A DNA stretch of 64,000 nt from Portunus trituberculatus (GCF_017591435.1 NC_059283.1:6241012-6305011); one strand, 5' to 3'. Positions 26,593-40,835 are shown, counted from the first letter of the stretch. Numbers and translations are program-made. The notes: generated from the letters alone by a model not told the origin.

Positions 26593-26986
26593 GAAGCGCA
26601 GTTAATCAAATCAGTGCCCAGAATTCACTCTTATGACCGCCACTGCCGCTGCTGCCGCCACTGCCACGCTGCCACCCCCTCCGCGCCAGTGGCCAGCTGT
26701 CGCGGTGTTACACGACCCTTACACCTGTTGTCTGGTGACCCGATCCTCGCCCCTCCCCGGCTGATGGTATGTCATCGTGGTGGTGGCGGTGGCGGTGGTG
26801 GTGGTGGTGATGAGTCCATATCCTCAACTTCCGCGCGTGGTGAAGGGTGGCCGTAGAATTGCATCACCAGTTACATCACCACCACCACGACCACCACTGC
26901 CGCCACCACCGCCACGCGCTTCCGTGAACGTTGAATCGCTTCATTATGACTAATACATGTCTATATCCCGTACTTGGGAACAATTT

Positions 26987-26989
<3 letters not shown>

Positions 26990-27062
<73 letters not shown>
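26990..27062. repeat. (CT)n tract
   Basis: CT dinucleotide, about 73 bp. Confidence 0.95.
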
Positions 27063-27065
<3 letters not shown>

Positions 27066-27104
27066 AAAGGATGCAGAGATGATTAGATAAGTTCTCAAGA
27101 GTGT

Positions 27105-27215
27105 TGTTCTGTCAGAAATGTGGAAATTTTGTTAATCTTCCACTGGGATCATAAAAACACTCACAGGAACCCTTGTAGGTTCAACTAGAGCCTTTTGAAT
27201 ACAGTGGCGGCGCTG
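27105..27215 (-). repeat. Dispersed repeat family X, copy 3
   Basis: On the minus strand reads aggctctagttgaacctaca, agtgtttttatgatcccagt and ggaagattaacaaaatttcc, in the same order as the copies at 9.3 and 24.7 kb. Confidence 0.45.
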
Positions 27216-27377
27216 TGCAGGAGTCTTTCAGAATACAAACAATAGCTAGTAACATCACGTGACTGACAAGCGACGAGGAAACACAAAAGGAGAACTAATG
27301 AAAGTTAAATAAAGACAGAGAAACGGAGAGAGAGAAAGACAATCACTCCTTCACGACCTCCCTCTCCCCTAACACCT

Positions 27378-27420
27378 CCTCCTCCTCCTCCTCCTCCTCC
27401 TCCTCCTCCTCCTCCTCCTG
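27378..27420. repeat. (CTC)n tract
   Basis: CTC trinucleotide, about 42 bp. Confidence 0.9.
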
Positions 27421-28270
27421 CCAGCGCCGACCACACATCTCCAACCAACCGAGTAATTCTGGTCCGGTTTCTTTTTCCGTAAATGTAGTGACCTGTATCG
27501 ACCTGCTCGCTGCCGCCTGGGAAGGGCCGCGCGGCGCAACCTGAGACAAGAGACTGAATTCCGAATAGGTTTTTAGAGGCAGTAACCACCAAGCGAGGCG
27601 GAGAGGGAATGAGTGGAAGGCGAAGTGGTGTGAGGGAGGAGGACAAAGCAGAGGAGAAGAGGGAGGAAAGGATGAAGGAGGACGATGATATAGAGAAGAT
27701 GGAACAAGGAATAAAAGCGAGACGAAGGATTAGAAAGAAATATGGAAACAGAGAGAGAAGAAAGAATATAGTGGAAAAACATCAAAACAAGTGAATATAA
27801 TAATGATAAGGAGGAGTTAAGTACACAAATAAATAGATGTAAGAGTAAGAGGATGTAAGAGGAAGAGAGAAAAACAGATGGAGATGTAACAGGAGTAAAA
27901 TAAAAGGACGAGAAGAAAAAAACACAATGAAGAGAGAGGGACATACCAGTGAGGGAGGAGAGAAATGAGAGGGAAGTTTGAGGATGTGAGGGATGATGAA
28001 GGATTGGAATGCATTTAGGAAGGAAGAGATGAGTGGGGGAGGGACCTAAGCATGAACAGGAGGAGGAGGAGGAGGAGGAGGAGGAAGTTGAGAAAACGTC
28101 TGTATCTATGAAGGAAGGAGGGGAGAAGGAATAAATGCAGCTGTGAGAGTGCAGAAGGGAGAGGACGATAAGAAATGGTGGGGTAAAATTTAGAGATGAA
28201 GAAAAATAAGTAAAGAAGAAAACCAATTCATCGAAAAACACAAAAAAATTAAGTTTGGGTTTCAGTTTTC

Positions 28271-28272
<2 letters not shown>

Positions 28273-28321
<49 letters not shown>
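28273..28321. repeat. (AG)n tract
   Basis: AG dinucleotide, about 49 bp. Confidence 0.95.
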
Positions 28322-28325
<4 letters not shown>

Positions 28326-28597
28326 AGAGTAAAGCATAAAGGAAGACAAGAAACAGCAAAAAAAGAAAAATCAATATGAATACACATATAAAAGAGAAAA
28401 AACGACTTCATCAATAAACATTAAAAAAAAAAAAAAATTAAGAACGGTTTCAGTTTTCCTTCGGTTTCAGTTGGTCTTCTAGTTGAGGTCAAGCGCCAGC
28501 CGGATGTAATATGTTCATTAATTCCTCGCGGTCGTTCAGCTGGCAAGGGCTGCGTGTGTGGCCAGACCATGGAGGAAGGACGTGGGGAAATACCTGC

Positions 28598-28869
<272 letters not shown>

Positions 28870-29069
28870 TGTCTGACATTTCTTCGTCATTCATATCCTT
28901 TCGCTTATTTTTTTCCCTGCTTCTTTCTTTCCTTCCTTCTCTTACTCTTTACATTCTCTCTATCTGTTCATTTACCTCTCACATTCTACCCAATATAGAA
29001 ATAGGAGAAAAGACAAAAAAGAATAGGGAAGATGGAAGAATTATGACTCGAAATGAACAAGAACTACGA

Positions 29070-29505
29070 GGAGGAGGAGGAGGAGGAGGAGGAGGAGGAG
29101 GAGGAGGAGGAGGAGGAGGACAGGCTGTGGTCAGGAAGCCTCGCGACGGACGGTGGTAAGAGGAGTCACAGTTCTGGAAGACGACACTGAGATTGCAACA
29201 GTGAGGGAGACCAGTTGTAAGGCGGCGGCGGCGGTGGTGGTGGTGGTAGTGGTGGTAGTGGTTGATCTCAGGGACACTTCATGGGGGAGGAAAGGGGACA
29301 GATGACCACGAGGCAAACCCCCTACCCCCCTTCCTTCCCCTCCTCTCTTCTCTCTTCCCTCACCCCTGGTCTTCTTTTCTCTTCTCCCTGTCTCTTCACC
29401 ACATGACCCGCGCCTGGGATGCTTTTTTTGGGTGTAAGGTCATTGGGAAGAGGAAGAGGAAAAGGAGGAGGAGGAGGAGGAGGAGGAGGAGGAGGAGGAG
29501 GAGGA
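29070..29505. repeat. GGA and GGT/GGC tracts
   Basis: (GGA)n at 29070-29120, GGC/GGT at 29222-29266, (GGA)n at 29467-29505. Confidence 0.9.
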
Positions 29506-29739
29506 GATATTTTCTTTTTCTATATGTTCTTTTGGTCTAATATGTCTACTTATAATGCCGTAACACAGTAATGTATGATGTTTTTCTTTTTTATTATTTT
29601 TTTTTCTCTCTAACAAATACTATTACGTTTTTCCCCTTTATATATATTTTTTTTTCAAGGCAATGTGCTTGTTTTCTCTCCTTATTTTTACTGGATTTTT
29701 TTAGGTTCTCTCTTCTATGACATCCAAAAACTTTAATGA

Positions 29740-30140
29740 AGAATTACGATTATAACATTTAAACTCAAAGTAAAAGAACTCATTTACTAAAAACATTCAG
29801 CTAACGTGACTTTATTTAATTCTCTTGATTCTTTCCCTCTCATTCCATTCTATAAACCTTGAATATTTTAAGACCAGAACGTTTAAACCCAAAATAGAAA
29901 GAAATCTCAATTCCCTACTTTACTAAAACCCACCAAATGACGTGACTTCCCTTGGTTCTCATAGTTCTCTTGATTCTTTCCCTCTCATCCCATTCTATAA
30001 ACCTTGAATATTTTGAAATCAGAAAACTTAAACCCAAAATAGAAAGAACTCTCAATTCCAACTTTATTAAAACCCACCCAAGTAACGTGACTTCCCTTGG
30101 TTCTCATAGTCCTCTCTTTCTCATTCCATCACATGAACCG
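29740..30140. repeat. Tandem repeat, ~145 bp unit
   Basis: Units beginning ctcttgattctttccctctc at 29822 and 29967, a partial unit from about 30112 and a decayed one before 29821. Shared blocks include tctataaaccttgaatattt and aacgtgacttcccttggttc. Confidence 0.85.
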
Positions 30141-30620
30141 CGGCGGACGTTTTGGGTCAGGAAGAAGACGCCACTTGGAATATGGATGGACGGTCTGAGT
30201 CAACAGCGCTTTTTAGGGAATCGCTGCAACCCAAGACGGGAATCAAGATCGACAAGTCTTAAGGCACCGGTGACTGACTCTCTCTTGGCATCATGAGCGT
30301 TTCTCGAGGTCACGTTCTCCTTGTTAGAGTCTTTCTTCAACATTCCAAGCAGTTATTTTGGACGTTCAAATATAGAAGTGGAAAAGGGAAGGTTAATTTT
30401 TCAAGTTTTCTGCTTAATCTTTTAACTATTTTTTTTCTTAGAATTGTTTGGACTCAGAATTAAAAACAAGAGAATATGTGTTTGGTAGTGAAAGTGAAAG
30501 ACGATCCTACAGTAGCTTGAATCTCGTGTTTTTGTCGTATAAGTTAAGCTGTCTCAAGAGTTCCTGGTGAATTTTCTTTACGTGCTAATGAGCAGTGCAA
30601 AGGAAATGAAAAATAAGTGA

Positions 30621-30712
30621 AGAAGAAGAAGAAGAAGAAGAAGAAGAAGAAGAAGAAGAAGAAGAAGAAGAAGAAGAAGAAGAAGAAAAAGACGAAAAAG
30701 AAGAAAAAGGTA
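30621..30712. repeat. (GAA)n tract
   Basis: GAA trinucleotide, perfect to about 30687 and imperfect after. Confidence 0.95.
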
Positions 30713-31095
30713 AAGAAGACCTCACGTAATATCACTTCCCACACAACGAACAAAAAAAAAAGAACAAATATACGATAAAAAAAAAAAAAGTACCCTTGAT
30801 TTCATCCTGCATTCACTTACCACCGAAAAACAAAACAAAACAAAACGAAAATGGAACACTACAAAAACATTCTTTAAATCCAACACGTCGAAAATTGGAC
30901 AAAATACCTAAAGGGAAATCTTGAAGGAGGAAATCAGAAGGGGATATAAAGGGAGGGCTACAAGAAATTCCTCCCTTTGTAGTACGAGGTAAAATTAACA
31001 GAAGAGTTATATAAGCGCCATCTTACAACGAGTTACAAACCCGAACATAATAAACCTTGCATTGATTTGTGGTCTTATTTAACACGAGACCTTGC

Positions 31096-31353
<258 letters not shown>

Positions 31354-32015
31354 AACACGGGGAGCTAAGTGTGTGTGAGTGTGAGTGTATGTGCGTGCGT
31401 GTGTGTGGCGGGGAGGGTGTGGCGGCAAGTCGGGCGGGAGTTTGTTTTGAGAATGATGAGTGTGGCTGATTGTGCCGCTGTAAATCCCGGAGACAATAAA
31501 GTACTAAGTAAAGCTTGTGGGGAGACTCAGACACCTCATTCATTAGACGAGAACTTGAGGCACCAAACCTCTCCACTTATACACACAAAAATACACACGT
31601 AAGCCATACAGGAAACCAATACCTCTCCCCCTCTCTCCTGACTCTCTCTCTTACCCTTCAAAACACCTAGAAAACTATAGGTATGATTCCCCACAGGTTA
31701 CAGGTTCATGGTCCACTTTGGCGGGATGACCTATCTGATCTTGAGGGTCCCGCGGCAGGAGTTTACGAGCAAGGCACAAACTGGCTGGCGGTAATTATTC
31801 ACGGCTAGATATTTCGCTTTAAAGTACTCCCTTATACAGTTTCTACAGGGGAGGAGTTGCAGCGGAGGCGATCAAAGGCGTCGTGGTGACAGTGTGGCTT
31901 GAGAGGCGAGGGGCGGCATGAGTGTAAGTCCCGGCGGCGCTTGGGTGGCGGTACTTTCACGCTGAGGAGCCAAAAAGCGTCAGTAATTACAAAGGACTCG
32001 CGTTTTGCAGTAAAT

Positions 32016-32129
32016 ATGAACGCTCGCGGATTCCTGAGACACGCGTTACCTTTGAGTCTCGTCCTTTCCGTGATATGTGGAGTCGTCGCCATATCTGCCG
32101 CCACATCGCTCAGGGGCGCCTCCAAGTAA
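32016..32129 (+). CDS. Short ORF resembling a signal peptide or first coding exon (unassigned)
   Basis: ATG to TAA, 37 codons. The peptide starts MNARGFLRHA, has the hydrophobic core LPLSLVLSVICGVVAISAA, then a small-residue stretch, the layout of a secretory signal with possible cleavage after ISA. A GTAAAC donor-like site at 32126 would let it splice before the stop. Surroundings (31.7-32.5 kb) are GC- and CpG-rich. No homologue recognised and chance origin is quite possible. Confidence 0.2.
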   Translation: MNARGFLRHALPLSLVLSVICGVVAISAATSLRGASK

Positions 32130-32844
32130 ACAAGGGGCACCAGCAGACATATGAGCGCCTTGGGAAGCAGCGCGCGGCCGGCAGCTGATAAGGAAACTGG
32201 TGAGATATTGAGGGAGGCAGGCACGGGACAGCGGTGGGATCGCGCGGCGTGATGTGGCTGCTAAGAGGGACGGGAGGCGGCGGGACAGATGCAGGGGGAC
32301 AAATCGCGCACAGGCGGCATCCATTCTCACCTCCCGCAAATAGAAGCGAAGACTGATCCGATATTCCTTAAAGAAGCTCAGATAAGACGCGGGAGAAGAG
32401 GAGGCGGTGTTGTCGGGAGGAAAGGTGGGGAGGGACGGGGAGGAACGCCTGCAGCAGAGAGGGAGGCAGGGGGAGGGAGGACTGCACCCGGGTGGTCTGA
32501 AGCCTCTGACAGTAACCCGAGACCGCGAGTCCTGCCCGTGTGGTTCTGATCATCCCTCTGATCCATATTTCTCTCTTCCCCTCGTTATCTCGCCTCTTAT
32601 TGTCTCCTACGTTATTCCCCCACCAATTACATGACCCCTCGCCCCCACTCCACCCTTCCGTTCCCCGCCCCTCCCAACAAGGCTTGATTTACCGCCGCTC
32701 CTTCATAATTGTTACATTCAGGTCACTTGCCGCTTGACCTTGTTAGTGTTGCGTTGCACTCTTAGGTTGTTTTGCTTGTCTTCTTACCTTTTTTTTTAAC
32801 TCCCCTCCCTTCCCCTCTCCCTTCTCTTTCCCTTTCCCTCACGT

Positions 32845-32889
32845 GCCTCCTCCTCCTCCTCCTCCTCCTCCTCCTCCTCCTCCTCCTCG
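32845..32889. repeat. (CTC)n tract
   Basis: CTC trinucleotide, about 45 bp. Confidence 0.9.
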
Positions 32890-33035
32890 TCTCCTCCCTT
32901 CCCTTCCTTCACCTCACGTGTCTGGTCTTGCAGCTTCTCTAAGGTTTCCGCGGCAAGTGACTGTCCTTTATGGGTCGTGGCGCGGCGCTCTGGAGAACTG
33001 TAAGACTTGCTTCGGTGCCTTAAGGGTCTATTGGA

Positions 33036-33039
<4 letters not shown>

Positions 33040-33097
<58 letters not shown>
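33040..33097. repeat. (AC)n tract
   Basis: AC dinucleotide, about 57 bp. Confidence 0.95.
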
Positions 33098-33098
<1 letters not shown>

Positions 33099-33599
33099 AA
33101 GGTCGTGGGTGTGTGTACGTAAGTGTGAATGAACTAGCAGAATGGTGCTTTTTTATCGCTCGTAAAAACTTGGTCTTAAACTGAAGCTATACACAAAAAG
33201 AACAGTTTCGCAGAAGTAAACGCGGAATCCCGGACGCGCACAAGGGACAGCAAGGCGGGCGTGTGGACATAATAAAGACGAACAGATAGGTACCTCGCAC
33301 ACTAAAAAAAAAAGAAAAATATAGAAGCATCGATGTGTTTAATGAAACCAGGAATATGTGGAGAGACAACGCGGCGATAGCGTCACCATAAACAACAAAT
33401 CCGAACGTTTCTCAATAGCCGTCGCTTTTCCCTCGGTCGTGGCGTTGAGAAGTGAATGTTTGCAGTGTTCCTCAGCCTCTGCTCGGGTATATATATTCAC
33501 CACCACGGAGGGAGGAAAGGGAACCGCTTCTGAATGTTCGTTTGTCACTTTTTTCAATGTCTTCTGGTTGTTGGTCGCCAGTCACGGAACAGCGATGGT

Positions 33600-34200
33600 G
33601 TCCCTTTGCTTAGTAGGAGGACCAGTACCAACGCCCACCGCCCCACTACACCCGCCCCATCCCCGCCCCCTGCGCGACCACCCACACCCACTGCGGCGCC
33701 TTCCTCCTCCCACTCGCCGCCCACGTTCAGTCACATTGTTTCTATTACTCATTCCCGTTAGTTTAATGTCACCTACGCCCAGAGTAACCCATTTCCGCTC
33801 ATATACAACCACCTACGTTCATAGTGACGTATTGCCACCCACGTCCACATACAAACTCCCACCATCCACATAGCATTCCTCTCCCTAAACCCAAACGCCG
33901 ACATATAACCGCCCACACCCACGCTGGCGCCCTCCCCGCCCACTTACGGTAGCGGGACGGCGGGCGTTCTCCATTACCGGCATCTTTTACACGCCCGCAC
34001 TCCATCAGCCTTCACTAATCTGCGGCGTAACCCTTGCCCACTCGAAAATGTGACCTATGACCCTCCGGAGTGACTCGTGTTCGCTAAGACATTCCCGCTG
34101 GCTTGAATCAACTAAGGGGCGGAGCGTGGCAGCCCGACAGAGCCCTCCCGCCTCTCTTCTGCTCTTCCCGTTCCCTCCCGTCGCTTCTCGCACTTCGTAT
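33600..34200. other. C-rich noncoding stretch
   Basis: Degenerate ccacccacgcccac-like units (33,620-33,930) and no gene recognised. Confidence 0.4.
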
Positions 34201-34456
34201 TCCTGTTTTCTCCGTCTCTCTCTGTCTTTTTTTTAAACCTCCAGCTGCTTCATTTGTTCTTCCCGCTGTAGTTTTATCTCCGCTGACGAAGGTTGTGGTC
34301 TATTTTAGTCCCGTGTTGCTTTGTTCATTCATCTCTTCCCGTTTGTTCTCTTTGGGTCCTCCTCAACGTCTCTTTGTCTCTCAGATTCTTCCTTTTTCTC
34401 TGTATCTCCTGCTGTCAATGCTTCTGTAAATGCTTCTCTCTTTTTCTCTCTCTTTC

Positions 34457-34457
<1 letters not shown>

Positions 34458-34546
<89 letters not shown>
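34458..34546. repeat. (CT)n tract
   Basis: CT dinucleotide, about 88 bp. Confidence 0.95.
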
Positions 34547-34551
<5 letters not shown>

Positions 34552-34899
34552 CGTTTCATAGCAAATCCCAACACAAACTCTCACCACATCCAGTATTAGA
34601 TCTATAACTGTAAGATACATGAAGGTATTTTGGAGGGTCGAACGGATGAAGTCGAGTGGATGGTTAGTCGAATGGATGGTTTCGTGGATGGTCTGGTGGC
34701 TGGATGTAGGGCGGATGTCACTACTGAAGGAGGGGATAGGTTTTCGGGGGATGCTGGGCGGGCGGGCAGCGGGACACGGGATCTCAGTGACGCAAGAGAG
34801 GAGGGCACGGCGGGATGTGATACCTGACACCCACTGTCGCCTGATTAAATTGGATCGAATGACGGCCCAAAACAATGGTCTATAATGCACCTGTGTAGC

Positions 34900-35150
34900 T
34901 CGGCGGGATGTGACGGTGTGGGGGGATGTCAGGGAAGGGGGATGTGATAGAGACGCGAAGGGGAGGTAGGGATGTGAGGACAAGGATGTGTTGTGTGGGA
35001 TATGAGAGTGGGATGTGATGATAGGGATGTGAGAGGATAGAGATGTGAAAGAAAGGATTGTGATGGTGGGAGGATGTGGGAGGAGGGGAATGTGAGGGGA
35101 ATAAAAGAGGAAGATGTGAGGGGAATGAAAGGAAAGATGGGATGTAATGG
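34900..35150. repeat. Degenerate GGGATGTGA-like short repeat
   Basis: Units such as gggatgtgagg and ggatgtgatgg recur every 12-20 bases over about 250 bp, grading into A/G-rich DNA. Confidence 0.65.
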
Positions 35151-35666
35151 AAATATAAGGAAAGGAAGAAAAGCAGAAGAAATGAAGATATATTTGAGAG
35201 AAAGAAGATAATGGAAAAGAAGAAAGAGATAGGAAAAAAGAAAGGAATAAGCGAAGAGAATAAAGAAAAATAAAGAAAAAATGAAGACATAGAAGAAAAA
35301 AAACACATGAAAAAAGTTCCCTTCATCGCTTTATCCCTTTAACAAAAGAAAATAAGAAAAAAAAGACGAAAATAAAAAAAAAATGTTTCCCCTCATCCCT
35401 GCATTTCATTTTTTCCCCTTCAACAAACACCAAACAACACAACTCCATTTCCCTCTCCTGTTGTTCTATTACCCTCGTGTCTCCATTCCCTGTGTCACAA
35501 TTCTCACCAATTTTCCCCTCACACTTTTATTTCCCTTAACACTCCAACTCATTTTACATTTACTGGTGACAAAAGAAAAACAAGTGTGTAGTTTCCTTGT
35601 TTCCCTCTGCTTGTTGGTATGTCAAGGAAAACGGTCAAGTGTGGGAGTGAGGGCGTGAAGCAGAGG

Positions 35667-35889
35667 ACGAGGAGGAGGAGGAGGAGGAGGAGGAGGAGGA
35701 GGAGGAGGAGGAGGAGGAGGAGGAGGATAAGGAGGAGGAGGACATACAGAGAATCCTTCAAAATGACATCCAGGATCAGTCAAGAAATCTGAGCTATAGT
35801 TGACCTGTGCTTCTCTACCCATGCTGAGAGGAGGAGGAGGAGGAGAAGGAGGAGGAGGAGGAGGAGGAGAAGGAGGAGGAGGAGGAGTA
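35667..35889. repeat. (GAG)n tracts
   Basis: GAG trinucleotide at 35667-35740 and 35828-35889. Confidence 0.92.
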
Positions 35890-35969
35890 AAGAAACAAAA
35901 CAAGCAAGAACAACAACATCAATTGCATAAACGCCAACAAAATTAAATGCAACGATACTCATAAAGAAA

Positions 35970-36123
<154 letters not shown>

Positions 36124-36200
36124 AGGGCTTAGTAGGAGAGTTATCAACCACATATCTGGCACTATAATAACTTACTAGCAAATTAATTAGCTAAAATTAA

Positions 36201-36392
<192 letters not shown>

Positions 36393-36415
36393 TGCATATT
36401 CATGTTTTTACTACC

Positions 36416-36566
36416 CTGTCTGTCTGTCTGTCTGCCTGTCTGTCTATCTATTTGTCTACCTGTTTACCTGAGTGTCCGTCTGTCCGCCTGTCTGTTTATT
36501 TACCTGTCTATCTCGCTGTCTATTTTGTCTCTTTGTGTGTCTGTCTATCTATTATGTGTCTGTTAG

Positions 36567-36657
<91 letters not shown>
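36416..36657. repeat. Degenerate (CTGT)n then (CT)n
   Basis: CTGT/CTAT units to about 36560, then perfect (CT)n at 36568-36657. Confidence 0.92.
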
Positions 36658-36658
<1 letters not shown>

Positions 36659-36726
36659 ACATGCACCCCAGGGAGTATCGGGTTACGGCAGGGCGTGGGG
36701 CGGGAAGGGGCGGAAACCAGGACGGC

Positions 36727-36986
36727 AGGAGGAGGAGGAGGAGGAGGAGGAGGAGGAGGAGGAGGAGGAGGAGGAGGAGGAGGAGGTGTGGTATAAAATG
36801 ATAAAAGCAAAGAATGAATAATTAAAAAGAAGAAGAAGAAGAAGAAGAAGAAGAAGAAGAAGAAGAAGAAGAAGAAGAAGAAGAAGAAGAAGAAAACGAA
36901 GAAGAAGAAGAAGAAGAAGAAGAAGAAGAAGAAGAAGAAGAAGAAGCAACGCAAGACGAAACAAAACAGACAGACAGACAGACAGA
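36727..36986. repeat. (GGA)n, (GAA)n and (CAGA)n
   Basis: (GGA)n 36727-36786, (GAA)n 36828-36946 with one ACG interruption, CAGA at 36966-36986. Confidence 0.95.
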
Positions 36987-37128
36987 TACACAGTCAGACA
37001 GACATGCATTTCGCTCTGCATTAAGAAGAATTATAAGGAAGATTGTTGTAAATTGCGTGAATAAAAAGGAAGACAAAAAAGGAGAAATGAGAAGACACAT
37101 GGTTTGACAGCCGCTGCAGGAACAGGTG

Positions 37129-37175
37129 GAGGAGGAGGAGGAGGAGGAGGAGGAGGAGGAGGAGGAGGAGGAGGA
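37129..37175. repeat. (GGA)n tract
   Basis: GGA trinucleotide, about 47 bp. Confidence 0.92.
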
Positions 37176-37318
37176 AGTAACAGAATGGAGGAAGACGGGA
37201 GGAAAATAAGTGCTGGAGACAAAAAGCGTCTTAAGTTTCTCTAGCGTTTTGTGAAATAATTCTAACACACAAAGGCGAAAATTTGTCACGAAGGGAATGT
37301 TTTAGATGTTAATGAATA

Positions 37319-37343
37319 GTGGTGGTGGTTGGTGGTGGTGGTG

Positions 37344-37403
<60 letters not shown>

Positions 37404-37719
37404 CTAGTAGTAGTAGTAGAAGTAGTAGTAGTTGTAGTAGTAGTAGAAATGACAATAGAAGAATATGAATGAAATTATGATGATATTAATGAAGAAGAAG
37501 AAAAAAAGAAAAAAAGAAGAAGAAAAAGAAGAAGAAGAAAAAGAAAAGAAGAAGAAGAAGAAGAAGAAGAAGAAGAAAAGAAAAAGAACCAGAAGAAGAA
37601 GAAAAAAAATAGTAGGAGGAGGAGGACGAAGAAGAAGAAGAAGCCCTCTCTTAAGTAAATAAATCAACAAGTAAGCCAAATTACAAAAGAAAACACACAA
37701 ACACGCACACACAACACCC

Positions 37720-37762
<43 letters not shown>

Positions 37763-37765
37763 GCA
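37319..37765. repeat. GGT, GTA, GAA and CAA tracts
   Basis: GGT then GTA at 37319-37447, imperfect (GAA)n 37489-37642, (CAA)n 37720-37763. Confidence 0.92.
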
Positions 37766-37935
37766 ATATTAAATTCTCTTTCTTCCATCTATTTTTTCAC
37801 AACTTCAATATTCATCATTCACTATTTTCAACTCTTCCCCTTTTCCCTTCCCTCTCCCTCTCCCTCTCCCTCTCTCTCTCCCTCAAGTTTTCTGATAATA
37901 TGCAAATAACCGATGAAAGGGGATAATGTGGTTTC

Positions 37936-37937
37936 CC

Positions 37938-38008
<71 letters not shown>
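37936..38008. repeat. (CT)n tract
   Basis: CT dinucleotide, about 72 bp. Confidence 0.95.
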
Positions 38009-38010
<2 letters not shown>

Positions 38011-38546
38011 CTCTCCTTCGTTTCACTCCCCATCCTCCTCCCCTCTTCTCTCTAGTGATGGGCAGCATATGTTACTCCCCTCAGATTCCCTTCCCTCCCC
38101 TCTCTTCTCTCTTCTGTCCTCCTCTCTTCCCTCTCGTTTATCTTTTACTATCTCTTTTACTTTTCTTTCTTCTTCCTCTCAGTTATTTATTTTTTTCCTT
38201 TATGAGAATTAAAAGTTACTCTCTGTTCCTTTCCTTCCTTTAAACCCTTTCTTTCACATTCCATTCCTGTCCCATTCTCATTTCCCTCCTTCTTTGTCCC
38301 ATATTCTTCCCTTATTCTCTTTTATCTCTTCTTTTCTCTTCACCGCCATCCTTTCCACCATATTTTCCATCGTATCCCTATTTTTGCTTATCTCTGTCAA
38401 TATTCTCCTTACATTTCAGATAAGACTTGACAAACGAGCGATTAAATTAGGCATTTCTGAATCGATCGCTTGTCTCCATTTTTTCTTCTTATTTTTCATT
38501 GAAGTTGTTTAACTTAATTTCTCTCCTGTTTACATGCGCAGTCCCC

Positions 38547-38905
<359 letters not shown>

Positions 38906-39187
38906 CTGCTGCTAGTGGGATGTGGGCGTTGTGTGGTGTTCACGAGGATGTTTATCTAAAAAGTGTGAATAATGATGCAAATGTTTACCACGCTGAGCCC
39001 CGCCACTGCTCCACGCTTCATTTCCCTGTGTATAGCAAACTTGTGGCGCAGAGAAAACACCTCGAGACAAAGTGTGTGGATAATGAATGGACCACGCTGT
39101 ATAGAAAATTTGAGCAAGTCCTTTGAAAGTGATGGAGTTAAGTATATAGTAAATGCATAAGAATAGATAAAAGAGAATGTTTTGTAA

Positions 39188-39188
<1 letters not shown>

Positions 39189-39263
<75 letters not shown>
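39189..39263. repeat. (GT)n tract
   Basis: GT dinucleotide, about 74 bp, upstream of MITE copy 5. Confidence 0.95.
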
Positions 39264-39301
39264 CAAATTAGCAGTGATATAAAAGTAGGAAATTTTCTTG
39301 A

Positions 39302-39481
39302 TTCCTTCAATACTGGGACACATTTTTACCATGCGATTTGCGTACGATTAGACCATTTCATTGACATTAGGAAGAGTCTATGGAGGTCAGATGATTAATA
39401 ACCACAGCCTTCACTATTTGAATTCTTCACATAGATTTCTGAAACTGCATAAAATCACCAAACAGTAAGCAGAATGAATAT
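39302..39481 (+). mobile_element. TTAA MITE, copy 5, 3'-truncated
   Basis: Plus orientation, left end CCTTCAATACTGGGACAC preceded by TTGA; homology stops after agaatgaatatg, about 25 bases before the expected right end, so the right inverted repeat is missing. Confidence 0.8.
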
Positions 39482-40436
39482 GTCATGAAATATAGTCAAG
39501 TGGTTAAGTTTCATTAGATACAAAGAAAATATAGAGAAACAACAGACACCATCGAATATTTTAAGGTATACACGTGTGAGTATACACAGAACACACTAGA
39601 GATGAGAAATATAAAGAAAATGCATAGAAGATAAAACACAAGAGTCAAATCAAGTTTCTTAACAACATAAGGGGAAAAAGAGAGAACATAAACAACACTA
39701 CAGCTTCCATAGATAAACAGCAGTTAGGGTGACGTGCTTAAGGTGAAGCTGGAGGGCAAAGGGTGACCAAGGGTGTGTCCTCTTGCCATTAGTAACAAGG
39801 GTGATGACAGGAGCTAACACCTGATCCCGCCTTCACCCTCCCCTTCCTCCTCTCCCCTCTCCCCTCTCTCCTCTTCCGAATCCTTCTCTCCCTTCCTTTT
39901 CCTACTTCTCCCGTCTCGTCTTCCATCTTTTCCCCTCTTTTATTCCCTTGCCCTTTCCTATGTATTCCAAATCCCTTCACTTCCTTCTTCCTTCTTTTAT
40001 CTCTCTTTCGTCTTCTATCTTTTTCTTATAATTACTAAAGCTTTCTTATTTTTTTTTTACTTTTTCTATATTTTCTTCACTCTCCAAGCTCCTCTTCCTT
40101 CTTCATTTCCTTTTACCCTTTCTATCTGCATTCTTTATTCCTTCATTCATTCCTATGCGTCTTATTCTTATTAGTTCTCTTCTCTGTTCCTCTTTATTAT
40201 CCTCCACCTTCTTTTCTTTACCTCTTTTTACGTCCTCTAAACGCCTCTTTTGTCATGTCCTTCCTCAGCTCCTTCCCTGCCCTGCCACACACACCCACGC
40301 CAATCAGTGACCCGAAACAGCTACGGAGAGGCACGTGGAGACAACTGGCTGCCTTGAAACTACATGATGATACCATATCACTTTCCCTTCTCTTTTATAC
40401 TCCTCGGACTCAGAAAACTGTGAATTATGTATGTTT

Positions 40437-40438
<2 letters not shown>

Positions 40439-40511
<73 letters not shown>

Positions 40512-40615
40512 TGTGTAGTGGAATGACTGAATAGGTGAATGGAAGAAGGAATAACCATACTACATTACTCTCCCTTCACTTTTTTACCACTAGTAATTAG
40601 AAAACTGTGAATTAC

Positions 40616-40670
<55 letters not shown>
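40439..40670. repeat. Two (GT)n tracts in a duplicated context
   Basis: (GT)n at 40439-40509 and 40619-40670. Each is preceded by gaaaactgtgaattatgt or a close variant and followed by tagtggaatg, so the whole ~180 bp block was duplicated. Confidence 0.92.
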
Positions 40671-40671
<1 letters not shown>

Positions 40672-40835
40672 TGGAATGTTTTAGCGGATGAACGGAAGGA
40701 AGGCTTTGCGTGTAGTGGTGAAGCAAAACTGGTAGTATAAGTGTGTTTAGGTCCTGTCAGTGTCACTAGTAGCCAGGACCATAAAACAAGGGTGGTAACA
40801 TTCTGCAAACAAGGGGGTCATTACCTCATTGCGTT

